NCBI GenBank assembly: GCA_017527065.1
Contig: JAFXQO010000068.1
Coordinates: forward strand, 1-58,097
Direction: 5' to 3'
DNA: 58,097 nucleotides
From: Clostridia bacterium
GTDB taxonomy: Bacteria > Bacillota > Clostridia > Christensenellales > Aristaeellaceae
Translations under genes and position numbers: made by a program
In this document: one piece after another, positions 8,618-17,065 of the stretch
How positions within the stretch are numbered: the stretch's first letter is position 1
How the letters are laid out: each line of letters opens with the position of its first letter
Notes under the pieces: generated by a model
Told to the model about the DNA's origin: nothing
What the model saw: the letters and a program-made list of their open reading frames with translations, nothing else
The model's database searches: none

Positions 8618-9502
8618 ATGAAGAAGTCAATCGCGCTGCTGCTGGTTGTCCTTATGTTCATGGCGGGCCTGTCGGCCGCGGCGGAAGAATACAGCATAAA
8701 CGGGGAAAACGTGTCCAATTTCAACGCCTTATTGGGCGACCTTTTTGCCGCCTATGATACGCCGACCGACGGGGACGCAAAGAGGACCGAAGCCGATCTC
8801 GACGCCGTTCGCGCGGTGAGCGAAACGGATTATGAGGTTGCCCGGCGCATCGCGGATCATTGGCAGACGGTCTATCTGGACGCCTCTTATCCCCTCTATA
8901 TCCATGACGGCGGCGAGCGCGCGACGGCCCTGGAGCAGGCAATGCCCGCGGACATTGGCGCGCACGCGATCGTGGTGCTTGGCTATGAGCTGAAGGACGG
9001 CGGCATGACCGAGGAATTGATGGGCCGGTGTGAAGCCGCGGCCGCAGTGGCGCGCTCCTTCCCCGATTCCATTCTCGTCTGCTCCGGCGGTGCGACCGGC
9101 AAGAACAACCCGGAACAGCACACCGAAGCGGGCCTGATGAAGGTTTACCTGGCCGAGAACTGCGGCATCGACGCCGCACGCATCTTCATCGACGAACAGG
9201 CGATGACCACCGTGGAAAACGCCGTCAATACCTTTGTGATTCTGGAGGCCAACGGAATCGACTCCATAACGATCGTCACCTCCACCTATCACCAGCGGTG
9301 GGGACAGGCCGTTTACAACGCGGTGGGCGCGCTCTATGAGAAGACCCACGGCTATTCGGCGAAGATCGTCGAAAACTACTGTTTCGACATAGAGCCCTCC
9401 AACACAATGTTCAATCGGGACGCGCAGATTGCCATTATGCAGATGACGTCTGTGCTGGGCCTGACTATTGATGGAAAGAGACCGCAGCAAAAGGCTGGCT
9501 GA
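8618..9502 (+). CDS. Exported YdcF/DUF218 family protein
   Basis: DUF218 (YdcF-like) proteins have a Rossmann-like fold; E. coli YdcF binds S-adenosylmethionine, and other members affect envelope processes. Here a signal peptide (KK, hydrophobic run, then SAAAEE) directs export. The family core spans about residues 105-235 and shows IVVLGYELKDGGMTEELMGR, LVCSGGATGKN, TTVENAVNT and the late TSTYHQRW. Start choice: GTG and TTG codons lie just upstream in frame, but GAGGTGA is best placed for the ATG at 8618. The next gene's ribosome binding site overlaps this gene's stop, implying co-transcription and coupling. The substrate is unknown. Confidence 0.85.
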   Translation: MKKSIALLLVVLMFMAGLSAAAEEYSINGENVSNFNALLGDLFAAYDTPTDGDAKRTEADLDAVRAVSETDYEVARRIADHWQTVYLDASYPLYIHDGGERATALEQAMPADIGAHAIVVLGYELKDGGMTEELMGRCEAAAAVARSFPDSILVCSGGATGKNNPEQHTEAGLMKVYLAENCGIDAARIFIDEQAMTTVENAVNTFVILEANGIDSITIVTSTYHQRWGQAVYNAVGALYEKTHGYSAKIVENYCFDIEPSNTMFNRDAQIAIMQMTSVLGLTIDGKRPQQKAG

Positions 9503-9513
9503 GGTGGAAAACA

Positions 9514-10047
9514 GTGAAGAAGAAACTGTTTTCGGAGATACCAAGCCTTCGAGGGCCGCGCGTTGAATTGAGGCGATTGGAAGATCATGACGCGCCGGGT
9601 CTTCAGGCGCTGGTGAACAGCCCGGCGGTCTATCGGTATTTGCCGACCTTTCTCTTTGAGAAGCAGTATGCGGATGTTCACGAGGTCATTCGCCGCCTGT
9701 ACGGCGAGTGCCTGAAGGATTCGATCATCCTGGGTGTTTTCATGGAAAACCGCTTCTGCGGGCTCTGCGAATTCTACGGCTACCGCGACCCCATACACAA
9801 AATCAGCGTCGGCTATCGCCTGCTGGAGGACTGCTGGGGCATGGGAATCGCCACCGAGTCATTGGAAGCGATGGTCAGGTATCTCTACGACGAGACGGAC
9901 ATCGAGATCATTACCGCCAGTACGATGGTCGAAAATCAGGCTTCTGCCAATGTGCTGCGGAAGAACGGCTTCACACTGGTCGCGGCCGCTGTGGACGAGG
10001 ACTGGGGATATAGCCGGCCAACCGTCGCCGACAAATGGATCCGATAG
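9514..10047 (+). CDS. GNAT family N-acetyltransferase (RimJ/RimL type)
   Basis: Predicted cytoplasmic acetyl-CoA-dependent acetyltransferase of 177 residues. The N-terminal LRGPRVELRRLEDHDAPGLQ and the core GYRLLEDCWGMGIATESLEA (acetyl-CoA-binding motif A, with GMGIA in the role of Q/RxxGxG/A) followed by VENQASANVLRKNGF are typical of the RimJ/RimL subgroup that modifies protein N-termini or small molecules. The substrate is not predictable. It starts with GTG at 9514, 6 nt after GAGGTGG, which itself overlaps the stop of the preceding gene. Confidence 0.9.
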   Translation: MKKKLFSEIPSLRGPRVELRRLEDHDAPGLQALVNSPAVYRYLPTFLFEKQYADVHEVIRRLYGECLKDSIILGVFMENRFCGLCEFYGYRDPIHKISVGYRLLEDCWGMGIATESLEAMVRYLYDETDIEIITASTMVENQASANVLRKNGFTLVAAAVDEDWGYSRPTVADKWIR

Positions 10048-10129
10048 GCTCCGGAATAATGAATTGCCCAATGAAAAACGATTGGCAGACATTCGTTTCT
10101 GTTGGAAAACCGGCAAGGAGGAAAACGCA

Positions 10130-11293
10130 ATGAAAAAGGCCATGACAAGACTGACGGCAGGATGTATGGTCCTGGCAATGCTGCTCATTTCCCTGACGGG
10201 TTTTGCGTCTGCGGAAGAAACGGACCTGGGAAATGAATTCGAAGAACAATTTGAAGAGTGGAACACGGATGCCCCGGCGCTGAACGCGCTGATCGACTAC
10301 GTCGAGGCCGTGACCGACACGGAATCGCCGGACTATATCCCCAAAGAAGACCGCATCGCCGTGTTCGACATGGACGGCACGCTGATGGGCGAGCTGTACC
10401 CGACGTATCTGGAATACTACATGCTGGCCTGGCGCATTTTAAAAGATCCGACCATCGAGCCCGACGCCGAGATGCTTGAGGTAGGCCGGCTGCTTCGTGA
10501 CTGCGCGCTGGACAACTCCTTCCCTGAGGATATGGCCATGCGTCACGCCGTCCAGGCGGCGCGGGCCTACGCGGGCATGACGCTCAATGAGTTCGCGGAC
10601 TTCGTCACGCGCATCCTCATCCGCGAAGTGGACGGCTTCGAGGGCATGACCTACGCGGAGTGCTTCTACCTGCCCATGGTGGAGGTCGTGGAGTATCTCC
10701 AGGACAACGGCTTCACCTGCTACGTCTGCTCCGGCAGCGACCGGTTCATCTGCCGCGTGTTCATCGAGGGCATGCTGGACATCCCCTACAACAACATTAT
10801 CGGCATGGACGTGCAGCTGGAGACCACGGAGCAGGGCGAAGATGAAGGGCTGAACCATACCTTCTCCATCGGCGAGGACGTGGTGCGCACGGACAAACTG
10901 CTCATCAAGAACCTCAAGACCAACAAGGTCCTGCAGATCGCTCAGGAGATCGGCCAGCGGCCGGTGCTGTCCTTCGGCAACTCCAGCGGCGACACCAGCA
11001 TGCACAATTACGTGATCGGAGGCAACCCCTATCGGAGCATGGCCTTCATGCTGGTGGCGGACGACGACGTGCGCGACTACGGCAACCCTGAGAAGGGCAA
11101 GGGCCTCGCGGAAAAGTGGGCGGCAGCAGGCTATCAGGTCATCTCCATGCGGGACGACTGGAAGACCATCTACGGCGAAGACGTCGTCAAGACCGGCGAG
11201 TTCCACTGGCTGGAGGAGCTGGCGGAGGACCGGGTTCCCGTGGATAGCGCGGCTGAGGAGCAGCAGGGCGAGAGCCTCCAATCGGCTGATTAA
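10130..11293 (+). CDS. Exported HAD-superfamily phosphatase
   Basis: The frame is open far upstream, but the gene starts at the ATG at 10130, with AAGGAGG 8 nt before it. The resulting 387-residue protein has a clean signal peptide (MKKAM..., AMLLISLTGFASAEE). The HAD catalytic motif is VFDMDGTLMGE, followed by CSGSDRF (motif II) and a later GNSSGDTSMH (motif IV), so an active Mg-dependent phosphatase is expected, acting outside the cytoplasm. A long helical cap lies between motifs I and II, as in phosphoserine-phosphatase-like enzymes. The substrate is unknown. The C-terminus is acidic and low in complexity. Confidence 0.88.
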   Translation: MKKAMTRLTAGCMVLAMLLISLTGFASAEETDLGNEFEEQFEEWNTDAPALNALIDYVEAVTDTESPDYIPKEDRIAVFDMDGTLMGELYPTYLEYYMLAWRILKDPTIEPDAEMLEVGRLLRDCALDNSFPEDMAMRHAVQAARAYAGMTLNEFADFVTRILIREVDGFEGMTYAECFYLPMVEVVEYLQDNGFTCYVCSGSDRFICRVFIEGMLDIPYNNIIGMDVQLETTEQGEDEGLNHTFSIGEDVVRTDKLLIKNLKTNKVLQIAQEIGQRPVLSFGNSSGDTSMHNYVIGGNPYRSMAFMLVADDDVRDYGNPEKGKGLAEKWAAAGYQVISMRDDWKTIYGEDVVKTGEFHWLEELAEDRVPVDSAAEEQQGESLQSAD

Positions 11294-11363
11294 GTCTTGA
11301 TACCGTTCAGATTTCTCAATTCCGAGGGCGATTTTGTCGAGCATGAGAGGCAGGTGCACGCCT

Positions 11364-11927
11364 ATGATTCTATTCGTCAATGCATGTGTCCGCGAAAAAT
11401 CGCGAACACGCCGTTTGGCGGAACCTTTGCTGAAGAGACTGAACGGTGAAATCGAAGAGCTGCGGCTCGGCGAAACCGTATTCCCCAGAGTAGACGAGGC
11501 TTTCCTGCGCGAACGGGACAGGCTGATCGGAACGGCCGCCTTCGAACATCCTCTTTTCGCGATGGCGCGGCAGTTCGCGCGCGCGGATGAAATCGTGATC
11601 GCTGCGCCCTACTGGGACATGTCCTTCCCCGCGGCGCTCAAGCAATACATTGAGCAGATCAACGTGGTGGGAATCACCTTTGTCTATACGCCCGAGGGAA
11701 TCCCTCATGGCCTGTGCAAAGCGCGCAAACTGTATTATGTCACGACCGCGGGGGGCGACTATGCCCCGGAAGATTACGGCTTTGGCTATATCAGGGCGCT
11801 GGCGCAGGGCTTCTGGGGCATCCCGGAGGTCAGTATGATAAAGGCTACGGGGCTGGACATCGACGGCGCGGACGCGGAGGGAATTCTGGCAAACGCCCTG
11901 AGCGGCATCGACGAAATCTGTGAATGA
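11364..11927 (+). CDS. Flavodoxin-fold NAD(P)H reductase (AzoR-like)
   Basis: A 187-residue FMN-binding reductase resembling FMN-dependent NADH-azoreductases and quinone reductases. The diagnostic segment is APYWDMSFPAALKQYIEQI, matching the family's 'AP.yn...p..LK.yiD.i' flavin-binding strand-loop; a second FMN contact is likely in VTTAGGDY. The start at 11364 (MILFVNAC) places the first beta strand at the N-terminus, although the upstream AGGTG is a weak ribosome binding site. It lies between the HAD phosphatase and the PP2C gene on the same strand with short gaps. The physiological electron acceptor is unknown. Confidence 0.88.
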   Translation: MILFVNACVREKSRTRRLAEPLLKRLNGEIEELRLGETVFPRVDEAFLRERDRLIGTAAFEHPLFAMARQFARADEIVIAAPYWDMSFPAALKQYIEQINVVGITFVYTPEGIPHGLCKARKLYYVTTAGGDYAPEDYGFGYIRALAQGFWGIPEVSMIKATGLDIDGADAEGILANALSGIDEICE

Positions 11928-11975
11928 CGTTATACTGTCTTCACCTGACGCAGGGCGTATGGAAGAGAGGAAACC

Positions 11976-14165
11976 ATGAAGCGATTCGGGAACATGGTCA
12001 TAGGCGGCATCCAGAGCAAGATCCTCAGGTTGATCCTGTTTACGGTGGTCCTGCTCACCGCCGCGTATATGGCCGTGTCCGTGTATCACAGCAACATGCT
12101 CGTCCAGCTCGCGACGCAATCCAACAGCCGCCAGCGGGCCGCCATTGAGGAAACCACCGGCAAAGTCATGGATCAGGCGGTTTCCCTGACGCTGTCCCGT
12201 TCCAACCGGACGGAAGCCGGTATCGCGGACAGGATGTTTGAGGATTCGCGAAACCTGGTGACCTTCCTGGGCGGCTGCGTGGAAAACCTGTTCGACCATC
12301 CGGAGGATTATACGGCAAAGCCCTATGCCGCGCCTGACCCGGCTGACGACGGCGCCTGGACAGCCAAGGTGATATATGCCGACGGCATCGACGCGTCCGA
12401 TCCAGACATCGGGGAAATAACGGGCCTGCTGGCGAATATGTCCGAGATCATGATCGCCCTTTGCCCTTCTATGGGAACGTCCGACGCCTACATCGCCCTG
12501 CCGGAAGGCGTGTTCCTGTGCGTAGATGACACCGCCGCCAGCTGGTTTGAAGAGGGAAAAATTATCAGCTATGACGCGCGGGAACGGAACTGGTATGGGC
12601 AGGCGGTCGCGGCGGGCGGCCTGATCTTCACCGACGGCGAGTGGGACGCCAATACGGGCGCATACTGCATTGAATGCGCCATGCCGGTATACGGCCCGGA
12701 CGGAAGCCTGAAGGCGGTTGTCGGCACGGACCTGTATATGGACAAAATGCAGGAAATCATGCGGGCATCCACGACGGAGGGCGAATACACGCTGCTCGTA
12801 AACCAGGCGGGCCATGCCGTGCTCGCGCCCCAGGCAGAGGCTTTTCCCATGGATGAAGCGGACAGGACCGGCGATCTGCGCGCCTCCTCAAACGCCTTCC
12901 TCGCGCAGGTTGTAAGGGACGCCCTGCAGGGAAGCGACACGGGCATCGGGCTGGGCAGTCTGTCAGACGGCACGTATTATGTGGCCTGTACGCCCATTGA
13001 AACCACGGGCTGGGTGCTGCTCTCCGCTTTCAGCCAGGCCGTGTCCAACCAGCCCACCGTGCTGCTCACGACCAACTATACCGCCATACAGGATGAAATC
13101 ACGGCGGATTACCAGGAGAAAACAGGCCACTCCAGGACCACCGCCATCGTCCTTCTGGCAGCCGTCATGGCGCTTGTCCTCACAGGCGCGATGATGCTCG
13201 GCAGGCGGATCGTAAAGCCCCTGAACACCATGATAAACCGCGTGTCTGATATGAGCGACAGCAACCTTGAGTTCAGGATGGAGGATATTTACCGCACCGG
13301 CGATGAGGTGGAGGATCTGGCGCAGTCCTTTGCGGACCTGTCCCACAAGACCGTGGAGTATATGGACCGGATCGTGAAAGTGACGGCGGAAAAGGAGCGC
13401 ATCGGCGCAGAGCTGACGCTGGCGACGAAAATCCAGGCCGCCATGCTCCCCCATGTGTTCCCGCCCTTTCCGGATCGGTCGGAGTTCGACATTTTCGCCA
13501 GCATGGATCCGGCCAAGGAAGTTGGCGGCGACTTCTACGATTACTTCCTGATCGACGAAGATCATTTGTGCCTGGTGATTGCGGATGTCTCCGGGAAGGG
13601 CGTGCCGGCGGCGCTGTTCATGATGGCGTCGAAGATCATATTGCAAAGCGTGGCTATGCTGGGCAATTCTCCGGCGGAGGTTCTTTCAAAGACCAACGAG
13701 GCGATCTGCTCCAACAACGAAGCGCAGATGTTCGTCACCGTCTGGCTGGGCATCCTGGAACTGTCTACCGGCAAGCTGACCGCCGCCAACGCGGGCCATG
13801 AATACCCGGTTCTGAAACGGCCGGACGGCGCGTTTGAGATATACAAGGACCGACACGGCTTTGTCATTGGCGGCATGGAAAGCGCACGGTACAGAGAATA
13901 CGAACTGCAGTTGACGCCCGGCACGAAGCTGTTCGTCTATACGGACGGTGTGCCGGAGGCCACCAGCGCGGACATGGAACTGTTCGGTACGGAACGGATG
14001 CTGGAAGCCCTGAACAGGCATCCCGACGCCGAGCCGCGAGCGCTTCTCAATCAGGTTCGCGCGGCGGTGGACGGCTTTGTGAAGGACGCGGAGCAATTCG
14101 ACGACCTGACGATGCTGTGCCTGGAGTACAGGGGATGCGATGCGAAGGAAGGTGGGAATCCTTGA
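11976..14165 (+). CDS. Membrane PP2C (RsbU/SpoIIE-type) phosphatase with dCache and HAMP domains
   Basis: A 729-residue transmembrane signal receptor. In order: TM1 (about 16-37), an extracellular double-Cache-like sensor (about 60-365, including DARERNWYGQAVAAGG and VGTDLYMDKMQEIM), TM2 (about 385-408), HAMP (about 408-460), a short coiled linker ending ELTLATKIQAAMLP, and a SpoIIE/PP2C phosphatase (about 500-720). Metal-binding motifs are intact: VGGDFYDYF, ADVSGKGVPAALFMM, AGHEYPVL and VYTDGVPEA. Such receptors dephosphorylate a STAS anti-sigma antagonist when a small ligand binds outside; the expected partner is encoded about 100 nt downstream. GAGAGGAAA precedes the ATG. Confidence 0.95.
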   Translation: MKRFGNMVIGGIQSKILRLILFTVVLLTAAYMAVSVYHSNMLVQLATQSNSRQRAAIEETTGKVMDQAVSLTLSRSNRTEAGIADRMFEDSRNLVTFLGGCVENLFDHPEDYTAKPYAAPDPADDGAWTAKVIYADGIDASDPDIGEITGLLANMSEIMIALCPSMGTSDAYIALPEGVFLCVDDTAASWFEEGKIISYDARERNWYGQAVAAGGLIFTDGEWDANTGAYCIECAMPVYGPDGSLKAVVGTDLYMDKMQEIMRASTTEGEYTLLVNQAGHAVLAPQAEAFPMDEADRTGDLRASSNAFLAQVVRDALQGSDTGIGLGSLSDGTYYVACTPIETTGWVLLSAFSQAVSNQPTVLLTTNYTAIQDEITADYQEKTGHSRTTAIVLLAAVMALVLTGAMMLGRRIVKPLNTMINRVSDMSDSNLEFRMEDIYRTGDEVEDLAQSFADLSHKTVEYMDRIVKVTAEKERIGAELTLATKIQAAMLPHVFPPFPDRSEFDIFASMDPAKEVGGDFYDYFLIDEDHLCLVIADVSGKGVPAALFMMASKIILQSVAMLGNSPAEVLSKTNEAICSNNEAQMFVTVWLGILELSTGKLTAANAGHEYPVLKRPDGAFEIYKDRHGFVIGGMESARYREYELQLTPGTKLFVYTDGVPEATSADMELFGTERMLEALNRHPDAEPRALLNQVRAAVDGFVKDAEQFDDLTMLCLEYRGCDAKEGGNP

Positions 14166-14266
14166 AAGAACTGGCCCTGGAGGAAGCGCCGCGCGTCGCG
14201 CCTGCGGGGAAATAACGGGTAATACATTTTGACAATATAAACCTGCATGACGAGGAGGACAAGACC

Positions 14267-14563
14267 ATGAAAATCACCAAGAACCAGAACGGAACCGCAC
14301 TGACCATCGCCCTGACGGGCCGCCTCGACACGACCACCGCGCCGGAGCTGGAGAACGAACTGAAAGCCTCTCTCGCAGGCGTGACCGAACTCACGCTGGA
14401 TTTGAAAGAGCTGGAGTACATCTCCTCCGCGGGCCTTAGGGTGCTGCTGTCGGCGCACAAGTCCATGCAAGCCAAGGGCGGCATGAAGGTGACGAATGTC
14501 AACGAGATCGTGGCGGAAGTGTTCGACGTGACCGGCTTTACAGACATTCTGACAATCGAATAG
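14267..14563 (+). CDS. STAS-domain anti-sigma factor antagonist
   Basis: A 98-residue single STAS domain like RsbV/SpoIIAA. The phosphorylatable serine lies in LEYISSAGLRVLL, the canonical site that a RsbW-type kinase phosphorylates and a PP2C phosphatase dephosphorylates. AGGAGGA precedes the ATG at a good distance. It is sandwiched between the PP2C receptor and an RsbW-like gene 13 nt downstream, so the three form a partner-switching module. No sigma factor is encoded nearby, so the output may be another target. Confidence 0.95.
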   Translation: MKITKNQNGTALTIALTGRLDTTTAPELENELKASLAGVTELTLDLKELEYISSAGLRVLLSAHKSMQAKGGMKVTNVNEIVAEVFDVTGFTDILTIE

Positions 14564-14576
14564 GGAGGTAAACAAA

Positions 14577-15164
14577 ATGAAAACGGATGTGATTGTGGTT
14601 TCCAGTGAGGGCAGCCGGATGGACGCCGCTCTGGCGCAAACCGAAAAGGTAGCGGAATACAAGGGCCTGTCTCACAAGAACATGCTGCATCTGCGCCTGC
14701 TGGCAGAGGAAATGATGAGCATGATGGGTTCCATTGCCGGCAATGTCGAAGGCGAGTTCTGGATTGAGGATGATGACAATGTGTATCAGCTGCACCTGAA
14801 AGTGAAGACGGACATGGACGCCGAGCAGCGCAAGCAGCTGATCTCCGCTTCTTCCAGCGGAAAGAACGAGGCGCATCGGGGCTTCATGGGCAAGCTCCGC
14901 TCGTTCTTCGAGGCCGACGATGTGTTCCCCATGTACTACGAGGCCGGCATGATGTCCACGTCGAGCGATGTTTTCGTTGACATGTCCTGGTCGATGCGCG
15001 CGTACCGTGAGCAGGTGGAGCGCTATATGCAGGAACAGCGCAAAGGCGCGGATGAAGCCTGGGACGAGCTGGAGAAATCCGTGGTCGCGCACGTCGCCGA
15101 CGATGTGAAGGTGAGCATCAAAGGCCGCACTGTCGACCTGACGATCATCAAAAAGCTGGCGTAA
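14577..15164 (+). CDS. RsbW-like histidine-kinase-fold protein with degenerate ATP site
   Basis: A 195-residue protein in the position where a partner-switching kinase/anti-sigma factor is expected. LRLLAEEMMSMM resembles the N-box helix of RsbW-type ATPases, but the conserved asparagine is missing and no DxGxG (G1) motif follows. A middle segment SASSSGKNEAHRGFMGKL precedes a helical region and a final beta strand VKVSIKGRTVDLTIIKK. ATP binding and kinase activity are therefore doubtful. I infer the RsbW-like role from fold hints and operon order. GGGAGG lies upstream, and an intrinsic terminator follows the gene. Confidence 0.7.
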   Translation: MKTDVIVVSSEGSRMDAALAQTEKVAEYKGLSHKNMLHLRLLAEEMMSMMGSIAGNVEGEFWIEDDDNVYQLHLKVKTDMDAEQRKQLISASSSGKNEAHRGFMGKLRSFFEADDVFPMYYEAGMMSTSSDVFVDMSWSMRAYREQVERYMQEQRKGADEAWDELEKSVVAHVADDVKVSIKGRTVDLTIIKKLA

Positions 15165-15181
15165 TTGTCCGCTGCGCTTCC

Positions 15182-15224
15182 AACTGAACCCGTCTGCGCA
15201 CCCGCGGCGGGTTCAGTTTTCCTC
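15182..15224 (+). terminator. Intrinsic terminator of the partner-switching operon
   Basis: A perfect 11-bp inverted repeat (15182-15192 with 15208-15218) is followed by TTTTCCTCTT, directly after the RsbW-like gene. Confidence 0.85.
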
Positions 15225-15233
15225 TTATGGGTC

Positions 15234-15277
15234 AAAAACCGGCAGGCCGTCTCTCTTTTCGGAACGTCTGCCGGTTT
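15234..15277 (-). terminator. Intrinsic terminator of the DUF4838 operon
   Basis: A 10-bp inverted repeat (15236-15245 with 15268-15277) followed on the minus strand by a run of U (complement of 15234-15238). It lies just after the DUF4838 stop codon and converges with the plus-strand terminator. Confidence 0.8.
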
Positions 15278-15298
15278 ATATTATCGTTTCATGGGCCG

Positions 15299-17065
15299 TC
15301 AGTATATCTCCTCGCGGCCTTCCTCCAGCCAGTGCTCGTAGAATTCCACGCCGCGCCATACGTTTTTGAGCAGCGCCCGGTGCGTGGTTTCCTGACTCAC
15401 CCATTCGTCCAGCCGGCCCATGCCGTACGCCCGCCATTCGGTGAAGAAGCGGTTGACCGTTTCCGGATCGAGTCGGTTTTTCAGCATCGCGTCGTTTTTG
15501 AGGCGCACCCAGCGCACGCTCAGCCGCGCCTTCCCCACGCGCCAAAGTCTCAGCGGATCGCCCTGTACGGCCCGCTCCGCACGGTCCATGATCTCATCCA
15601 GCTTGTCCAGCATGTCGTCCGCATAGAGGGGCGTATTGGTCTGGTCGTTGAAGCCAACGTGGATATTGTCCTGCTCCGCCTTATCGCACAGTGCGTCTAT
15701 GTATTCGCGAATGAACAGGCCGGCCCCGCCGTAGTAATAGTCGGTGAATTCCTCGATGTGCCGCTTCACGTCGCAGTCCGCGTCCCAGAGCAGCTTGCTG
15801 ATCACATACGCCCGCAGTTCGTTGAGGTCGACGCCGCCTCGGCTGCCTGAATTGCCCTGTTCAAACACGCCTTTAACGTTGTTCTTCACGAAGGAGCGCA
15901 TGTTCGGCTGCAGCGTGCGCCAGTTCGGGAAGGGCGCGGCGTAGTGCGCGAAACAGGTTGTGTAGTCCCATATATACAGCCTGTCGTGGAACGCGCCCCA
16001 CTGGCGAAGGTCGCGGATAAAGGAGGAACGCGTGCCGTCCAGCAGGGTCACGCCCCGGTCGTCGTCGCAGGTCTCGAAAGGATGCGAGAAGCAGCACTCG
16101 ATGGAGCACAGCCGCACGCACACATTGTGCCGGGGATGGGTGATCTTCGGCACCGGGCGGGTGTAGTTGTAGGCCAGCGTATCGAAAACCACATCAGGGA
16201 ATTCAGGCTCCAGCGCCTCGGCGATGGCGTTCACGAAGCGCAGCAGCGTGCCCGAGGGGCTGCCCTCTTCCCGGTCGATGGCCCGGCAGGCCGCGCACTC
16301 GCAGCCCTTGTTGACGTCGTTCTGCGAAATGGAGATGATGCGCGTGCCGGGATGCGCGCGCAGGGCCGCCCGGGCGCTCTCCGTGGCGATTTTAAGCACT
16401 TCGGGGTTGCTCAGGCAGAGCTGCGTGCGGTGCTTGAGGGTGCAGCGCTTGCCGTCGTACAGGGCGAAGTACTCCGGATGGCTCTCGCCGTACACGTCGG
16501 TGGGCACCAGCTGCTCGAAGGTATGCACGAACCAGGTGTAGCTCTGATGACCGCCGAATTTCTCCGGAATAGCCGCCGAATGGCCGTTGATGCGCGACTT
16601 CACCGCAAAGCGCGGGCAGGTGTGATAGAAGAAGTAGTTGTGGTCGCGGTGCTCCAGCGCGGGAACCTGGCGCGTGTCGATCATCGGCGCTTCCAGTTCC
16701 ACAACGCAGGGTACCTTCTCGCATTCCGGCGTGAAGAAGCGGCAGCCCAGCCGCTCCAGCAATTCGTACACGCCGTAGATGACGCCCCGCTTGCCGCCCT
16801 GGATGGCAATCGCGCCGGGCAGCGCGCGGATGGCGAAGCCGTCCTCGCCAAGGCCCGTGTCCGGCGCCAGGAAGGCGTCTGCCGCCCCGCCCAGGGCGAT
16901 TTGAGGCCCCTCATGCGGCGCTGAAACGATCTCGAACACCGCCGAGGTCATCAGGTCGAGGTAGTTGCGCAGCTCCTGCGCGGCGTACTTTTCCTGTTCG
17001 GTGGCGTCGGCCGGAATGACGATGGCCGCCAGGGCCTGCCGGTTTGATGCCAGATGTATGGACAT
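15299..17065 (-). CDS. DUF4838 domain-containing protein (glycosidase-like)
   Basis: A 588-residue protein whose N-terminal part (IVIPADATEQEKYAAQELRN, then GVYELLERLGCRFFTPECE) matches the small domain that precedes GH20/GH67 catalytic barrels. The central part, with NDVNKGCECAACRAID, is the DUF4838 region often linked to glycan degradation. No catalytic residues can be named and no signal peptide is seen. The frame is open for a further 400 codons upstream, but the ATG at 17065 has GGGAGG exactly 7 nt before it, strongly indicating independent initiation. Without that start it would be the C-terminal part of a 991-residue fusion. Confidence 0.82.
   Translation of the reverse strand: MSIHLASNRQALAAIVIPADATEQEKYAAQELRNYLDLMTSAVFEIVSAPHEGPQIALGGAADAFLAPDTGLGEDGFAIRALPGAIAIQGGKRGVIYGVYELLERLGCRFFTPECEKVPCVVELEAPMIDTRQVPALEHRDHNYFFYHTCPRFAVKSRINGHSAAIPEKFGGHQSYTWFVHTFEQLVPTDVYGESHPEYFALYDGKRCTLKHRTQLCLSNPEVLKIATESARAALRAHPGTRIISISQNDVNKGCECAACRAIDREEGSPSGTLLRFVNAIAEALEPEFPDVVFDTLAYNYTRPVPKITHPRHNVCVRLCSIECCFSHPFETCDDDRGVTLLDGTRSSFIRDLRQWGAFHDRLYIWDYTTCFAHYAAPFPNWRTLQPNMRSFVKNNVKGVFEQGNSGSRGGVDLNELRAYVISKLLWDADCDVKRHIEEFTDYYYGGAGLFIREYIDALCDKAEQDNIHVGFNDQTNTPLYADDMLDKLDEIMDRAERAVQGDPLRLWRVGKARLSVRWVRLKNDAMLKNRLDPETVNRFFTEWRAYGMGRLDEWVSQETTHRALLKNVWRGVEFYEHWLEEGREEIY

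Noticed and set aside
9734-10129. An N-terminal extension of the exported HAD phosphatase
   Set aside because: The extension overlaps the GNAT gene in another frame and would bury the signal peptide; AAGGAGG marks the start at 10130.
15944-16924. A plus-strand frame inside the DUF4838 gene
   Set aside because: Shadow frame from GC-rich codon usage; no start signal and no family.
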